Shown: one piece after another, positions 16,455 to 27,393 of the stretch
Numbering within the stretch: position 1 is the first letter of the stretch
Layout of the letters: each line of letters begins with the position of its first letter
DNA from: Archangium lansingense
Lineage (GTDB): Bacteria; Myxococcota; Myxococcia; Myxococcales; Myxococcaceae
Assembly: GCF_026626635.1 (NCBI RefSeq)
Contig: NZ_JAPNKA010000001.1
Span: forward strand, 4,402,001 to 4,466,000
Reading direction: 5' to 3'
DNA: 64,000 nt
Program-made: the position numbers and the translations under genes
Notes under the pieces: generated by a model
Told to the model about the DNA's origin: nothing
What the model saw: the letters and a program-made list of their open reading frames with translations, nothing else
The model's database searches: none

Positions 16455-18974
16455 CTATCTCTCGTCCCCAGTGTTCGGCTGGATGCGCAGGCGCTCCTGA
16501 TCTTCGGGCGCGGGCGGAGGCTGCACGGGGACCGGCTCCTCCGACGGAGTCAAGGAACCCCCCGCTCCCGGCGAGACTTCCCCGGCGCGCGGCGAAGGCT
16601 GCGAGGAGCCGGCCGCCGGGTCGGCTGGCCGCAGGACGCGCTCCCCGGGCTGGCCGGGACCGCCGTTCTCCAACTTCTGCGACTCGGTGTGCACCACCCG
16701 GCGCATGCGGCCCAGCGGCCCGTTCTTGCGGCTGAAGTCCACCGGCACGTCATAGCCGGCCACCTGGCCGTAGAACTGCTCCACGAACTGCTGCCGCTCG
16801 GCCATCTTGCGCTCGAAGATGCGCCGGAAGTCCGACTGGTCCCGGATGATGTGGGGCGTCAGGAAGAGCAGCAGGTTCGTCTTCGTCTTGCGCCGGTTCG
16901 TCTGCCGGAAGAGGTGGCCCAGCAGGGGCACGTCACCCAGGATGGGCACCTTGGCGACGGACTCGATGGTGCGCTCCTGCATGATGCCGCCGATGACCAC
17001 CGTCTCCTGATCCTTGGCCACCACCGTCGTCTTGGCGCTGCGCTTGGAGGTGGTGGGGCCGAGCACCGGATCCGTCGAGGCGATCTCCTCGGTCTGCTCG
17101 GTGATGGTCATCCGGATGAAGTCGCTCTCGTTGATCTGCGGCTTGACGGTGAGCTTGAGCTCCACGTTCTGGCGGGTGATGGGGGCGTAGAGGCTGCCCA
17201 GGCCGCCCAGGCTGCCGAGCAGTGACGGGGTGAGGCCGCCGGTGGCGCCGCCGGTGGAGCCCAGGCCGGTGCCCAGCGAGGAGGGCGAGAAGCCGGACTG
17301 GAAGGGCACGTTCTGGCCGACGGTGATCTCCGCCTCCTCGTTGTCGCTGGTGAGGATGTGCGGGGTGGAGAGCACGTTGACGTCCGAGCTCTGCTGGAAG
17401 GCGTGCAGCACCACGCCGAAGGCGGGGATGTCGATGCCCAGGTTCTTCAGCTCGGGGATGACGGGGCCCTGGAGGCCGGCGAGGAAGCCGCCGAAGCTGG
17501 CCAGGTTGGCCAGCGAGAAGGAGGGAGGCAGGCCCTGGGTGGTGTACTTGGTGCCAATGATGCCCGAGCCGGTCCCCAGCGGGGTGCCCACCTGGTAGCC
17601 GCTGTGCAGGCTCAGCCCGAACTCGTTGTTGCGGTCCAGGTTGACCTCCATGATGACGGCCTCGACGAACACCTGGCGCCGCGCCTTGTCCAGCTCGCGG
17701 ATGACGCGCACCAGGCTGCGGTAGTCGCTCTGGCTGGCGATGATGACGAGCGAGTTGGTGCCCTTGTCGGCGGAGATCTTCACCTCACCGGCGAACAGCT
17801 CGGCGGAACCGCCCCCCGTGCTGCCAGGGCGGGGCATGCCCGGAGCTTGGGTGGGGATGGGCGCGCGCGGCCGGCCGGTGGTGCCCTGCGACAGCGTCTG
17901 CAGCGTGCTGGCGATCTCCTCCGCGTTGGCGTTCTCCAGCGGGTAGACGTTGATGCGCTCGGTGCCGGCGGTGGGGATGTCCAGCTCGCGCACCATGCTC
18001 TGGATGCGCTCGAAGGCGGCGGGGCTGGCCACGACGATGAGCTTGTTGGTGCGCTCGTCGGGGATGATCTGCGAGAAGGTCACCGGGCCACCGGCACCGC
18101 TGCTGCCCTCGGGGCCGGGCATGGGCACCGCGTCAGGGCCGCCGGGGGGCATCACCGAGGGGGCACCGGGACGGCTGGCGCCGGGACGGCCGGCGCCACC
18201 CTTTTGCTCGAAGAGCTTCTGCACCGTGGCGGCCACGTCCTGGGCGGTGGCGTACTGCACCTGGATGATGCGCACCTCGTCACTGGCCGCGCGCGTGTCG
18301 AGCTGATTGACGATGCGCTCGAGGCGGTGCACGTTGGAGCCCACGTCGTTGACGATGATGGTGTCCGGCGGGTACGGGATGGTGTCACCGTCCTTGGACA
18401 CGAGCTGCTGCAGCACCCCACGCAGAGGCTCCACCTCGACGTTCTTGATGCGGAACAGCTTGGTGATCATCTGCTCGTTGGTGGTGTAGGTCGCGTCCGG
18501 GTCCACCAGCGTGGGGATGGGGTTCTGCTTGGCGGCGCGCTTGTCCACGATCTTCAGGAAGCGCCCGTGCTGGTAGACGGACAGGCCGTTGGCATCGAGC
18601 GCCGCCAGGAAGGCGGCGTAGAACTGGTCCGCGTCCACCTCCACGCGCCCGTTCTCCGGGCCGATGATGGAGATCTTCCCGCGCACGTTCTCCGGGAGGA
18701 TGAACGTGCGGCAGGTCGCGTCCGACACGGTCTGCACCAGCTTCTCGATGTCCACCTTGTCGAAGTAGATGCCGTAGCGGGCGCGGCGGCGGACCTCCTC
18801 GCACGTGGGCATCTGCCGCACGCTGGCGCTCCCGCCTTCGGGGGACGTCTGAGGGGAGATCTCGCGCTCGGCGGGAGTGCCCGCGGGCTGAGGTGGACCG
18901 GGGCGGCGCTGCGCCAGGGCGGGCGCGGCGATCGCCAGGCACAGCAGGAGCAACCAGGACGGAAGCGTCTTCAT
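16455..18974 (-). CDS. gspD: Type II secretion outer-membrane secretin GspD
   Basis: This 839-residue protein has a signal peptide (residues 1-21, ending ALA-Q), an N0 domain (about 60-135) and N1-N3 domains with Pro/Gly-rich loops (about 270-300 and 365-390). The C-terminal secretin domain has VFVEAVIMEVNLDRNNEFGLSL, VGQNVPFQSG and RRKTKTNLLLFLTPHIIRD. A long Pro-rich tail (about 770-839) extends past the secretin core. It forms the outer-membrane exit channel for folded exoproteins. It lies 3 bases before gspE. Confidence 0.96.
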   Translation of the reverse strand: MKTLPSWLLLLCLAIAAPALAQRRPGPPQPAGTPAEREISPQTSPEGGSASVRQMPTCEEVRRRARYGIYFDKVDIEKLVQTVSDATCRTFILPENVRGKISIIGPENGRVEVDADQFYAAFLAALDANGLSVYQHGRFLKIVDKRAAKQNPIPTLVDPDATYTTNEQMITKLFRIKNVEVEPLRGVLQQLVSKDGDTIPYPPDTIIVNDVGSNVHRLERIVNQLDTRAASDEVRIIQVQYATAQDVAATVQKLFEQKGGAGRPGASRPGAPSVMPPGGPDAVPMPGPEGSSGAGGPVTFSQIIPDERTNKLIVVASPAAFERIQSMVRELDIPTAGTERINVYPLENANAEEIASTLQTLSQGTTGRPRAPIPTQAPGMPRPGSTGGGSAELFAGEVKISADKGTNSLVIIASQSDYRSLVRVIRELDKARRQVFVEAVIMEVNLDRNNEFGLSLHSGYQVGTPLGTGSGIIGTKYTTQGLPPSFSLANLASFGGFLAGLQGPVIPELKNLGIDIPAFGVVLHAFQQSSDVNVLSTPHILTSDNEEAEITVGQNVPFQSGFSPSSLGTGLGSTGGATGGLTPSLLGSLGGLGSLYAPITRQNVELKLTVKPQINESDFIRMTITEQTEEIASTDPVLGPTTSKRSAKTTVVAKDQETVVIGGIMQERTIESVAKVPILGDVPLLGHLFRQTNRRKTKTNLLLFLTPHIIRDQSDFRRIFERKMAERQQFVEQFYGQVAGYDVPVDFSRKNGPLGRMRRVVHTESQKLENGGPGQPGERVLRPADPAAGSSQPSPRAGEVSPGAGGSLTPSEEPVPVQPPPAPEDQERLRIQPNTGDER

Positions 18975-18996
18975 GGAAGGGCGGGGTAATGCGGGG

Positions 18997-19905
18997 TTAG
19001 CGGATGGTGTAGTTCTTGCGGACGCTCGAACCGTTGCGCTCCAGCTCGATCTCGATCCGCGAGGCTTCCTTCAGCTTCGCGTAGACCTCGAGGGCCTTCT
19101 CGGGGCTGTTGAGCTCGAAGCCGTTGATGCGCTTGATGACATCGCCGTTCTGGACGCCAATCTTCGAGTAGATGGAGTCCGGGCGGATGGAGAAGAGCTT
19201 GAAGCCCTGGGCCTGGCCGTCCTTGAAGGCCGGCACGATGCGCGCCTGCATGGCCACGTCGTTGAGGTTGGACAGCGTGCGATCGATCTCCGCGCGCGGC
19301 ACCTCGTAGTCGTTCTCGCTCATGGCGCGGATGCCGCTGGCGTTGGGGGCCTGCACGGGCGGGCCGCTGGGCACCGGCGGCGGGGTGTAGGCGGCCACGG
19401 CGGCGCCGTCACCCGGCTGGCCGTCGATGAACTCCTTGCGGCCGGCGTTGATGATGATGACGCGCTCGCGCTCGATGTCGATGACCTCGGCGCCCTGGAT
19501 GCGGTCGCCCACCATGTACGTGGTGGAGCGCTGGGTGTTCATGTCCTGCACCGAGGACACGGACCACAGCTTGTCGCTGGCCACCAGGGTGCCCAGCAGC
19601 TTCACCCGCAGGCTGCTCTTCACGGGGGCGGCGTTGGGGTCCACGTCGGGCTGGCCGGAAGGCTCGGCCACCACGGGCTCGGGCTCGGGCACGGCCACGC
19701 CGGTCAGCTCCGACAGGCGCTTGAGATCCAGCGAGGCCAACGTCACCGTGGGCTTCGCCTTCTGCCGTCCCGACACCTCGCCCGACGGCAAGGGGGTGAG
19801 GGCGGACTCGACGAACAGGTTCACCGTGCGTGCCGCCAGCAGGGCGACCAACAGGATGAAGACCAGATTCACGGTCCAGAAGTACTTGCGGAAGAAGAGT
19901 TCCAT
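18997..19905 (-). CDS. gspC: Type II secretion protein GspC (HR and PDZ domains)
   Basis: This 302-residue protein has an N-terminal membrane helix (about 10-32), a homology region at about 98-165 (KLLGTLVASDKLWSVSSVQD, the part that contacts the secretin N0 domain) and a C-terminal PDZ-like domain at about 205-300 (FSIRPDSIYSKIGVQNGDVIKRINGFEL). GspC couples the inner platform to the secretin and helps substrate selection. A GTG directly precedes the ATG at 19905 and is an alternative start. It is the first gene of the gsp operon, with a sigma-54 promoter just upstream. Confidence 0.93.
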   Translation of the reverse strand: MELFFRKYFWTVNLVFILLVALLAARTVNLFVESALTPLPSGEVSGRQKAKPTVTLASLDLKRLSELTGVAVPEPEPVVAEPSGQPDVDPNAAPVKSSLRVKLLGTLVASDKLWSVSSVQDMNTQRSTTYMVGDRIQGAEVIDIERERVIIINAGRKEFIDGQPGDGAAVAAYTPPPVPSGPPVQAPNASGIRAMSENDYEVPRAEIDRTLSNLNDVAMQARIVPAFKDGQAQGFKLFSIRPDSIYSKIGVQNGDVIKRINGFELNSPEKALEVYAKLKEASRIEIELERNGSSVRKNYTIR

Positions 19906-19936
19906 CACGCGTCCAGAGAGGGCCTACTCGGGATTG

Positions 19937-19952
19937 AGCAAGCGGGGTGCCA
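19937..19952 (-). promoter_or_regulatory. Sigma-54 (-24/-12) promoter of the gsp operon
   Basis: On the minus strand the sequence reads TGGCAC-CCCGC-TTGCT, matching the -24 and -12 elements (TGGCAC-N5-TTGCW) with the invariant GG and GC dinucleotides correctly spaced. The predicted transcription start is near 19926, giving about a 20-nt leader before the gspC start. An NtrC-family activator gene ends about 145 bases upstream. This strongly suggests sigma-54 control of type II secretion here. Confidence 0.7.
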
Positions 19953-20003
19953 CCCGCAGGGGGGGGCGGGCAACCCGAGCCTTACAGCCAAGTACTTGAA
20001 TTC

Positions 20004-20013
20004 ATTCCGGAAT
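20004..20013. promoter_or_regulatory. Candidate upstream activator site (palindrome ATTCCGGAAT)
   Basis: This perfect 10-bp palindrome lies in AT-rich sequence flanked by further small palindromes (AAGTACTT and GAATTC just downstream). It is centred about 80 bases upstream of the predicted gspC sigma-54 start, the usual distance for an enhancer-binding protein. The assignment to the adjacent NtrC-type regulator is inference. Confidence 0.4.
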
Positions 20014-20097
20014 AAGCCAGTCCGCTGGTAGCAGAAGCGGGCGTCGTGGCCGCGTGGGACAAAATGTCAGCAGCCGGGCAGAGAGCCTGACGGGCTG

Positions 20098-21507
<1,410 letters not shown>

Positions 21508-21529
21508 GGTGCTGGCTGCCTTGCAATCC

Positions 21530-22528
21530 TTATTCCGAGTCCTCGGCCAGGAGGGGTCCGCTCATGCGGCCGAGGTCCTCGCGGTTCACCTTATCCAGAT
21601 TGAACTTCCGGGCGCTGGAGATCATCCGGGCCACGGTGGGGTCGAACTCGACGGGGCCGTCCTTCTTGAAGCGGAGGAAGTTGATGCGGGCCACGACGAA
21701 GTTCTTGAGGTAGGGGCTCTGCAGGCCACGGGTCTTGAGGGCGTCCACCACGGTGGCCACGGCGTCGTCCAGCTCCAGCAGCTTGTCGGCGCGGGCCTCG
21801 CGCACCCGGAGGGCCTCGGCCAGGGGCTGGTCCAGGAAGGACTCCGCGCGCTTGATGAAGGGGTGGTAGGCGCCCCCGGAGAAGCGGGGCCGCTTCTCGT
21901 AGGCCGCGCCCAGGGTGAGGAAGGCGGGCTCCTCGAAGAGGTGGGCGAACTCGGACTCGCGCCCGGCGCGTGCTCCGGTGAGGCCCCGGTGCATGCGGAT
22001 GACCTCGAGCGAGCGCTCCTTCAGGTTGTGCGCCTTCTCCGTGTTGAGGGCGAGGATCTGATAGGCCACGTCCTCCTCGGGCAGCACCAGGGCCATGATG
22101 GACTTGCCGCCCAGGAGCTTGGAGGCCTGGAGCCGGTGGTTGCCGTTGGGCGTCCAGTATCTGCCCTCCTTGCGGATGGCGATGATGGGGTCCAGGAAGC
22201 GGTCCAGCCGCTCCATGGCGCTGGCGAGCCGCTTCACATGGGGCTCGGACACGTCGCGCTGGTAGGGGGTGGGCTCGACCTTGTCGATGGGCAGGGCGGC
22301 GAACACCACGGTGTGAGCGCCGAGCGGGTCGCGGTAGACGCTCAGCACCTGGCCGCCGTCCTCCTGGATGCCCTGCACCAGCTCGACGGGGGGCGTGGCG
22401 GCCTCGCTCGCCACCTCGGCGGCGCTGAGACCCTTGGAGGCGGGCTCGGCCTTCTTGCGGCGGGGCCGGCGGGTCGCGGTGGTAGTGGTGGCCGCCTTCT
22501 TGCGCGGTGACTTCGCTGCCATGGACAT
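21530..22528 (-). CDS. ParB-like N-terminal domain protein
   Basis: This 332-residue protein has a Lys/Arg/Ala-rich basic N-terminus (about 1-35) and a ParB/Srx-type domain at about 70-175 with GRYWTPNGNHRLQASKLLGG, the motif region of ParB-like nucleotide-binding folds. The C-terminal half has no recognised ParB helix-turn-helix or dimerisation domain. There is no parA nearby, so it is unlikely to be the chromosome-partition ParB. A second ATG two codons in (22522) has a better spaced G-rich ribosome site. It is probably co-transcribed with the downstream NtrC-type regulator. Confidence 0.85.
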   Translation of the reverse strand: MSMAAKSPRKKAATTTTATRRPRRKKAEPASKGLSAAEVASEAATPPVELVQGIQEDGGQVLSVYRDPLGAHTVVFAALPIDKVEPTPYQRDVSEPHVKRLASAMERLDRFLDPIIAIRKEGRYWTPNGNHRLQASKLLGGKSIMALVLPEEDVAYQILALNTEKAHNLKERSLEVIRMHRGLTGARAGRESEFAHLFEEPAFLTLGAAYEKRPRFSGGAYHPFIKRAESFLDQPLAEALRVREARADKLLELDDAVATVVDALKTRGLQSPYLKNFVVARINFLRFKKDGPVEFDPTVARMISSARKFNLDKVNREDLGRMSGPLLAEDSE

Positions 22529-22627
22529 CCCCCTTGTCGCGGAAGGGGGACGCTAGGCGATCGCCGCGGCGCGGGGCAGGGGGAAACGACCCATCGAAGG
22601 GGTCTCGGGCCCCGGGTCGAGCTTCGG

Positions 22628-24373
22628 CTACTCCGCGAGCGTGGCGCCCTCCTGCTGGAGTAGGCGGCGTACCTCTTCCTCGAACTCGCGCCCCACACTC
22701 CGGGCCTCGTCGGAGTCGCCAGACTGCATCAGTCCCGAGTCCAGCAGGCGGGTGAGTGTCTGGGAGGGCCCGGCCACGACATGCGCGATCTGGTCTCCCG
22801 TGCTCAAGGAGAGCCAGCGCACGTCGCTGCCCCGCGCCCGTGCCACGGCATTGAGGAAGGTGAGCACCGCGTCCAGGTCGTACCAGTCGCCGAGCGCCTG
22901 GGCCTTCGTCTCGTAGCGCTTGCCTCCGCCCCAGGCGATGAGCCGGTAGGAGCCCGTTCCCGCCTCGTCCTCCTCGAGCGTGGGAGGTACCTCCTCGAAG
23001 AGGAAGCCTGGCAGCGCTTCGGGGGCGAGCGCGGCCAGCTCCCGCAGCAGGGAGTCGTGCGCGTTGGGGAACATGCCCGTCTCCACGTCGAAGACATGAG
23101 CCCGTCCTCTCGCGAGGAGCACCTCCTCCACGGTGAGAGCGAACTCCTGAGGCGCGGCCTTGCGCGGGAGGGCCGTCAGGCCGAGCCCATCCAAGTGCGC
23201 CTCGAGTGCCCCGGAGGCAGGGAAGCGCGTGAGCACGTGTACCGCATCCTGCATTTCGGCTGGCACCGGCCCTCGGCTCCACGCCTTCGCTACCGCTGCT
23301 GCCTTCTCGCGCGACAGCGCCGCGAGGGCTCCGAGGCAGCTGGCCGTGTGCCATTCGTTCTCGGAGCGCTGGCTGGCACAGCGAGTGAGGTACTCAATGC
23401 GCTCGGCGCGCGGAACATCTTCCCGTTGCGCGAAGTTGGCTGGGGAGATCGTTTCCTTGTGCAACTGCTCGCGCGGGTCGGCGGCAGCCTCTGAACGCGA
23501 GGACTCGTCTGGTTTGCACAGGGGCTCGGAGTCGCGGGCGCACAGAGCCTGGAAGAGAGTGCGCGCCTTGGGGTGGCTCTGCCGGTACATCGCCGCCGCG
23601 AGGGTGTCACGGAGCGAGGCCGTGGTTGCCGCTGCATGGAGCCTCAGGAGCGCTTCCGCCGCGCGTGGAGAATCCGTCTCACCGAGCAGCATGGCGGCCG
23701 TTCGGGGCAGAAGGGATGACGGGCTGTCCGCTTCCCGGCGTATTGCTTCGGACGCCGCACGCTCCAGCTTCGGCGAGAACGGCACGAGGGTGGGGACAGT
23801 GGGGCTCTGCCAGCGTTGGTTGTCCAGGTAGGAGATGTAGGCGAAGGCGGGGGCCTCCTGCTTTTCGAAGAGGGCCGCCGTCTCCGGGTCGTTGCACCGG
23901 GTGAGCCCGAACCAAGCCAGCTCACGCGCGGTGGCGGAGCGCTTCGCATCGAGCACCACGCTGCGTGCCCAGTCGCAGCTTCCCATGCCGCAGTGAGAGA
24001 CGAGGTTCGCGTAGGACTGCACGACCTTCGAGGTTTCAGCGCCCGAGGCCACCGCGCGGTTCACCGACTCGACCAGCCGCTCGACCATGTCGGGGTCTCC
24101 CGCGCACAGCGCGTCCACCACGTGCGCACGGGGTGGGTGCTCCGGTCTCCAGGTGTCCTCTTCGCGTCGGGTGAGGTCCGGCAGGGGCGCCCGGAAACGG
24201 GCGGGGGCTTCGCTGTCCCGTACGTCCAGCTGCGCGTAACGCCAGCGGTCCGCGGGAGGCGATGCAGGTCGAGCCTCCTGGCTCTCGGCCGCCGAACCCT
24301 TACAGGCCTTTCCGCTGCAAGCGAGGAAGGGGAGCAGGCTCAGGGACATCCACAAGGGGAGTGCGTGGCGCAT
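22628..24373 (-). CDS. Large putative lipoprotein of unknown function
   Basis: This 581-residue protein starts MRHALPLWMSLSLLPFLAC; the lipobox FLAC gives a predicted lipidated Cys19. The start at 24373 is chosen for the signal sequence. The reading frame stays open for 2.4 kb upstream, but that is antisense to another gene. The mature part is largely helical, Ala/Arg/Glu-rich with HEAT-like helix pairs (about 150-330), and several Cys (CGMGSCDW). The C-terminal third is compact with FLFEEVPPTLEEDEAGTGSYRLIAWGGGKRYETKAQ. No catalytic motif is recognised. Confidence 0.8.
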   Translation of the reverse strand: MRHALPLWMSLSLLPFLACSGKACKGSAAESQEARPASPPADRWRYAQLDVRDSEAPARFRAPLPDLTRREEDTWRPEHPPRAHVVDALCAGDPDMVERLVESVNRAVASGAETSKVVQSYANLVSHCGMGSCDWARSVVLDAKRSATARELAWFGLTRCNDPETAALFEKQEAPAFAYISYLDNQRWQSPTVPTLVPFSPKLERAASEAIRREADSPSSLLPRTAAMLLGETDSPRAAEALLRLHAAATTASLRDTLAAAMYRQSHPKARTLFQALCARDSEPLCKPDESSRSEAAADPREQLHKETISPANFAQREDVPRAERIEYLTRCASQRSENEWHTASCLGALAALSREKAAAVAKAWSRGPVPAEMQDAVHVLTRFPASGALEAHLDGLGLTALPRKAAPQEFALTVEEVLLARGRAHVFDVETGMFPNAHDSLLRELAALAPEALPGFLFEEVPPTLEEDEAGTGSYRLIAWGGGKRYETKAQALGDWYDLDAVLTFLNAVARARGSDVRWLSLSTGDQIAHVVAGPSQTLTRLLDSGLMQSGDSDEARSVGREFEEEVRRLLQQEGATLAE

Positions 24374-24562
24374 TGCGGGCGGCACCCTAACACTCGCCGC
24401 CGCTTGGCGGATGCGTGGGCTGCGGCCCTCGATTCCGTCACGATTCCGTGGTGGCTCCGTGCGCTTCACGGAGAGTGATACACTGAGGGTCTGGGGAGCC
24501 GTTGCGCCCCTCCGCAACAGGCTGGCCTCTCGTGAGAGGCCGCACCGAATGGGGAGCAGCAC

Positions 24563-26614
24563 ATGTCCTTCAAGATCGGTCCGAAGATGCCGGAGGTTTT
24601 CTCTCAACCCACGCGCCCGGCGGCTCCTCCACCGCCGCCTCCTCGCCCTGCGCGCGAGCCGGCTTCCTCCTCGCGGTTCGACTCCACTCAGGCGACGGCC
24701 CAGCGGCAGAAGGCGCTGAGCACCACCGGCGCCAACGAGGCCAGCACGCTGCGCACCGAGGTCCTGGGCGATGGCCGCGCCAACTGCCTCGAGAAGGCCG
24801 TACGCCTGGCCGGGCCCGGTGACTCCATTGTCCTCATGCACGATGGCACGGATGGCGTGGGTCACGCCCTGGTGCAGCGGCAGGATGGCTCGGTGCTGGA
24901 TCCCAACTATCCGCAGGTGCGCTACGAGACGCTGGGCCAGTGGCAGGCGCTCAACCCCCGGTACGGTAACCCCGTCACCGCCGGAGCCGGGGACGTGCGC
25001 CAGGCGCTGGCGGTACCCCCGGGAGCCCAGCGGGACGCGGTGCTGTCGCGACTGGGCTTGCTGGACGAGGCCTCGGTGCGGGTGGCTGACCCTGAGACGG
25101 AGGTGACGGCCTCGGGCGGCGGGCTGGAGCAGCAGCAGGGCATCTCCTTCGGTGCCGACGGAAAGATCACCTACACCGAGCAGACGTCGCTGAATCCCAC
25201 GGAGTTCGAGTTCGAGCGCGGCCAGTTGGGCGCCACCCTCCAGGCGGGCCCCTACGCCAACACCGAGGTGTCGCTGGAGTGGAATCCGAACAGCCCCACC
25301 GCGAATGGCACCTACGCCGTCACCGTGACGTACGGCGCCGAGGCGGGTGCGCAGCTCAACGGGGGGGCGACCTATGGTCCCTACGGCCTGAGTGGCGGAG
25401 TGGCGGCCGGAGCCAGCAGCTCGGCGGAGTACACGCTGTTCCTCACGCAGGCCCAGATGGAGCAGGCAGCGCAGGGCACCTATCCGCTGCCGTCCATCGC
25501 CGACCCGCTGTCGCTGCCCGAGGGCGGCGCGATGACACTCGAGGCGGGCGCCTTCCATACCCAGTCCGGCAGCATCTCCTACGGCGGGCTCACCCTCAGC
25601 TCCGAGTCGACGCGGACGAACGGCTATTCGGTGGCCGCCGAGCGCACCGGCGACTCCACTGTGCGCATCACCGTGGGCCCCAAGGACACCCTGGAGAACA
25701 ACTTCGGCTTCGGGCTGTCGTTCGGTGACGACGCCAGCCTGACGATGACGCGCAACCGCACCACCACCAACGAGAACCTGGTGTCGGTGGAGTTCGACCT
25801 CGGAACCGCCCAGGGACAGGCGGCCTACGAGACCTTCCTGCGCACCGGCGCGCTGCCCACCGCCGAGGGCCCGGGCGTCAGTGGGCTGTTCCACGAGCAG
25901 ACGTACACCTACGAGGGAGCGCTGGAGGCCGGCCTGGAGCTGGGCCCCCTCTCCATCGGCGGCGAGCTGTGGAGCGAGAGCGCCGTCATCACCCGCCGCA
26001 TGGAGGATGGGGTGGAGAGCCTCACCACCCAGGACTCGCTGGCCAATGGCACCTCCATCAGCGGCTCGTTCGTCCCCTCGCCGGATGGCAACCACCAGCT
26101 CGACTCCATCTCGTTCACCCTCAATCCGAACAGCCCCAATCCCCTTACCCTCACGGTGAACGGCGAGGAGGGCTTCCAATCGCTGCGGCAGGCCGCCGCC
26201 GAGCAACTGCAGCACGCCGTCATCGAGACGCTCGCGCAGGGGCAGGGGATGACGCGCGAGGAGACGATCGCCTGGATGCAGAGCCGGGGGGAGCCGCTCT
26301 CGACGTTGGCGGTGCCTCCCTCGGATCCGAACTTCTCCTACGAGGGCTTCCTCAACGCGTTCAACGAGCAGGACGTGAGAAATGGCGGCATGCCCACCAT
26401 GCCGCCGATGACTGCGACGATCCTCAACTGGCAGCCCGGCGAGCCGTACCTGCCCGTCTTCACCCAGGGCCTGGCCGGCAGCACCAACCCGGAGGAGTTG
26501 ATGGGCAGCGAGGGCACGATGTCGACGAATTTCGGGGGAGGCGTGGTGCCCGTCCCCTCGCTCTTCGACATTGGCTTGCAGAACCTGCCCGGCATCGAAG
26601 TCGTCGGGCGCTGA
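24563..26614 (+). CDS. Unknown protein with cysteine-peptidase-like N-terminal domain and beta-rich body
   Basis: This 683-residue protein starts at an ATG with GGGGAG 6 nt upstream. A Pro-rich linker (16-35) precedes a small domain with ANCLEKAVRLAG (Cys75), GVGHALVQ (His101) and VLDPNYP (Asp113), a spacing like papain/transglutaminase-type thiol enzymes. Residues about 180-560 are Thr/Ser/Gly-rich with alternating strands (TYAVTVTYGAEAGAQLNGGATYGPYGLSGGVAAG), resembling beta-barrel or toxin-like bodies. No signal peptide is visible. The whole protein matches no family I can name. The tail (about 620-683) is Pro/Gly-rich. It converges on the oxygenase gene with a 20-base gap. Confidence 0.8.
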   Translation: MSFKIGPKMPEVFSQPTRPAAPPPPPPRPAREPASSSRFDSTQATAQRQKALSTTGANEASTLRTEVLGDGRANCLEKAVRLAGPGDSIVLMHDGTDGVGHALVQRQDGSVLDPNYPQVRYETLGQWQALNPRYGNPVTAGAGDVRQALAVPPGAQRDAVLSRLGLLDEASVRVADPETEVTASGGGLEQQQGISFGADGKITYTEQTSLNPTEFEFERGQLGATLQAGPYANTEVSLEWNPNSPTANGTYAVTVTYGAEAGAQLNGGATYGPYGLSGGVAAGASSSAEYTLFLTQAQMEQAAQGTYPLPSIADPLSLPEGGAMTLEAGAFHTQSGSISYGGLTLSSESTRTNGYSVAAERTGDSTVRITVGPKDTLENNFGFGLSFGDDASLTMTRNRTTTNENLVSVEFDLGTAQGQAAYETFLRTGALPTAEGPGVSGLFHEQTYTYEGALEAGLELGPLSIGGELWSESAVITRRMEDGVESLTTQDSLANGTSISGSFVPSPDGNHQLDSISFTLNPNSPNPLTLTVNGEEGFQSLRQAAAEQLQHAVIETLAQGQGMTREETIAWMQSRGEPLSTLAVPPSDPNFSYEGFLNAFNEQDVRNGGMPTMPPMTATILNWQPGEPYLPVFTQGLAGSTNPEELMGSEGTMSTNFGGGVVPVPSLFDIGLQNLPGIEVVGR

Positions 26615-26634
26615 GGCTCGACAACCTCCACCTG

Positions 26635-27393
26635 CTAGGACCGCGGTGTCGCCCAGATGGCGCCGTGGGCCTCCGGCGCGTCCGAGGACGTTTCCGCCGT
26701 GTAGAAGTAGGCCGCGACCGCGGCTCGACCGCGGTTCTCGGGACACTCCAGAGGGGAGGGGTGGCCATGCCAGTAGTTATCGCCATGCGCCATCACGACC
26801 AGCCGATCGAGGAGCGGAGCGATTCGGGTCTCGCACTTGGAGAGGTCGGCATTCCACAGATCGAGGTCACCGCCCCAGGCGGGCTCCCAGCCTGGGTTCA
26901 GGTAGTAGAGAACGGTGAGCCGCCGCGAGAGCGCACGGAAGCGATCTCGGTTGAAGTCCGCGTGAAGCGCCAGATGGCCCCCGCGAAGTGTGAGGTGTAG
27001 CCCGGCGCCCCGGAAATGCGGATCCGCGATGAGCCCCTGCACTCCGGTGAGGGTCTCCAGGAAATCGAGGAACGACATGCTCGAGAACTCCGAGAGCAGG
27101 TGACGGAGCGCTCCGTGCACACCTTCGAACGCCTTGCGCTGAAGCTGTCCCAGGCGCGCCGCCTGTTCCTGATGATCTCGCCGCTTCCAGCTCGCCTCGG
27201 ATGCACCGGGGAACACCCCTGCCAGCTCGGACGCGAGCCGCTCTCCCAGGAAGCCGTCGATGACGACGTGAGGGTAGGGCCGCGCGGCGCCGTAGGTGTC
27301 ACGATGGGCCAGCGCGAGCGCGCGGAGCGCCGTACGGGAGAGGAAGAAGCTCGGACCCAGCAACGGACCCTCTTCGAGGGTGACGACGCTCAC
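26635..27393 (-). CDS. 2OG-Fe(II) oxygenase (prolyl 4-hydroxylase-like)
   Basis: This 252-residue protein starts at a GTG whose last bases form the stop of the upstream DUF885 gene (GTGA), so translation is coupled. The double-stranded beta-helix signature is complete: His144-x-Asp146 (LALHADFNRD), a distal His at 209 or 211 (NYWHGHPSPL) and the 2-oxoglutarate-binding Arg near 221-223 (NRGRAAVAAYFY). Typical substrates are amino-acid side chains, peptides or small molecules. Pairing with a peptidase suggests a peptide-related role, which is inference. Confidence 0.88.
   Translation of the reverse strand: MSVVTLEEGPLLGPSFFLSRTALRALALAHRDTYGAARPYPHVVIDGFLGERLASELAGVFPGASEASWKRRDHQEQAARLGQLQRKAFEGVHGALRHLLSEFSSMSFLDFLETLTGVQGLIADPHFRGAGLHLTLRGGHLALHADFNRDRFRALSRRLTVLYYLNPGWEPAWGGDLDLWNADLSKCETRIAPLLDRLVVMAHGDNYWHGHPSPLECPENRGRAAVAAYFYTAETSSDAPEAHGAIWATPRS

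Noticed and set aside
17358..18989. 543-codon plus-strand ORF antisense to gspD
   Set aside because: Antisense shadow of the secretin gene.
21530..22528. Chromosome-partition parB
   Set aside because: No parA or parS-like sites nearby and no recognised ParB DNA-binding domain after the N-terminal domain.
24374..26746. Long open frame on the minus strand continuous with the lipoprotein gene
   Set aside because: It is antisense to the gene at 24563, its translation is Gly/Arg/His-rich, and the signal peptide start at 24373 fits better. GC-rich DNA commonly leaves such frames open.
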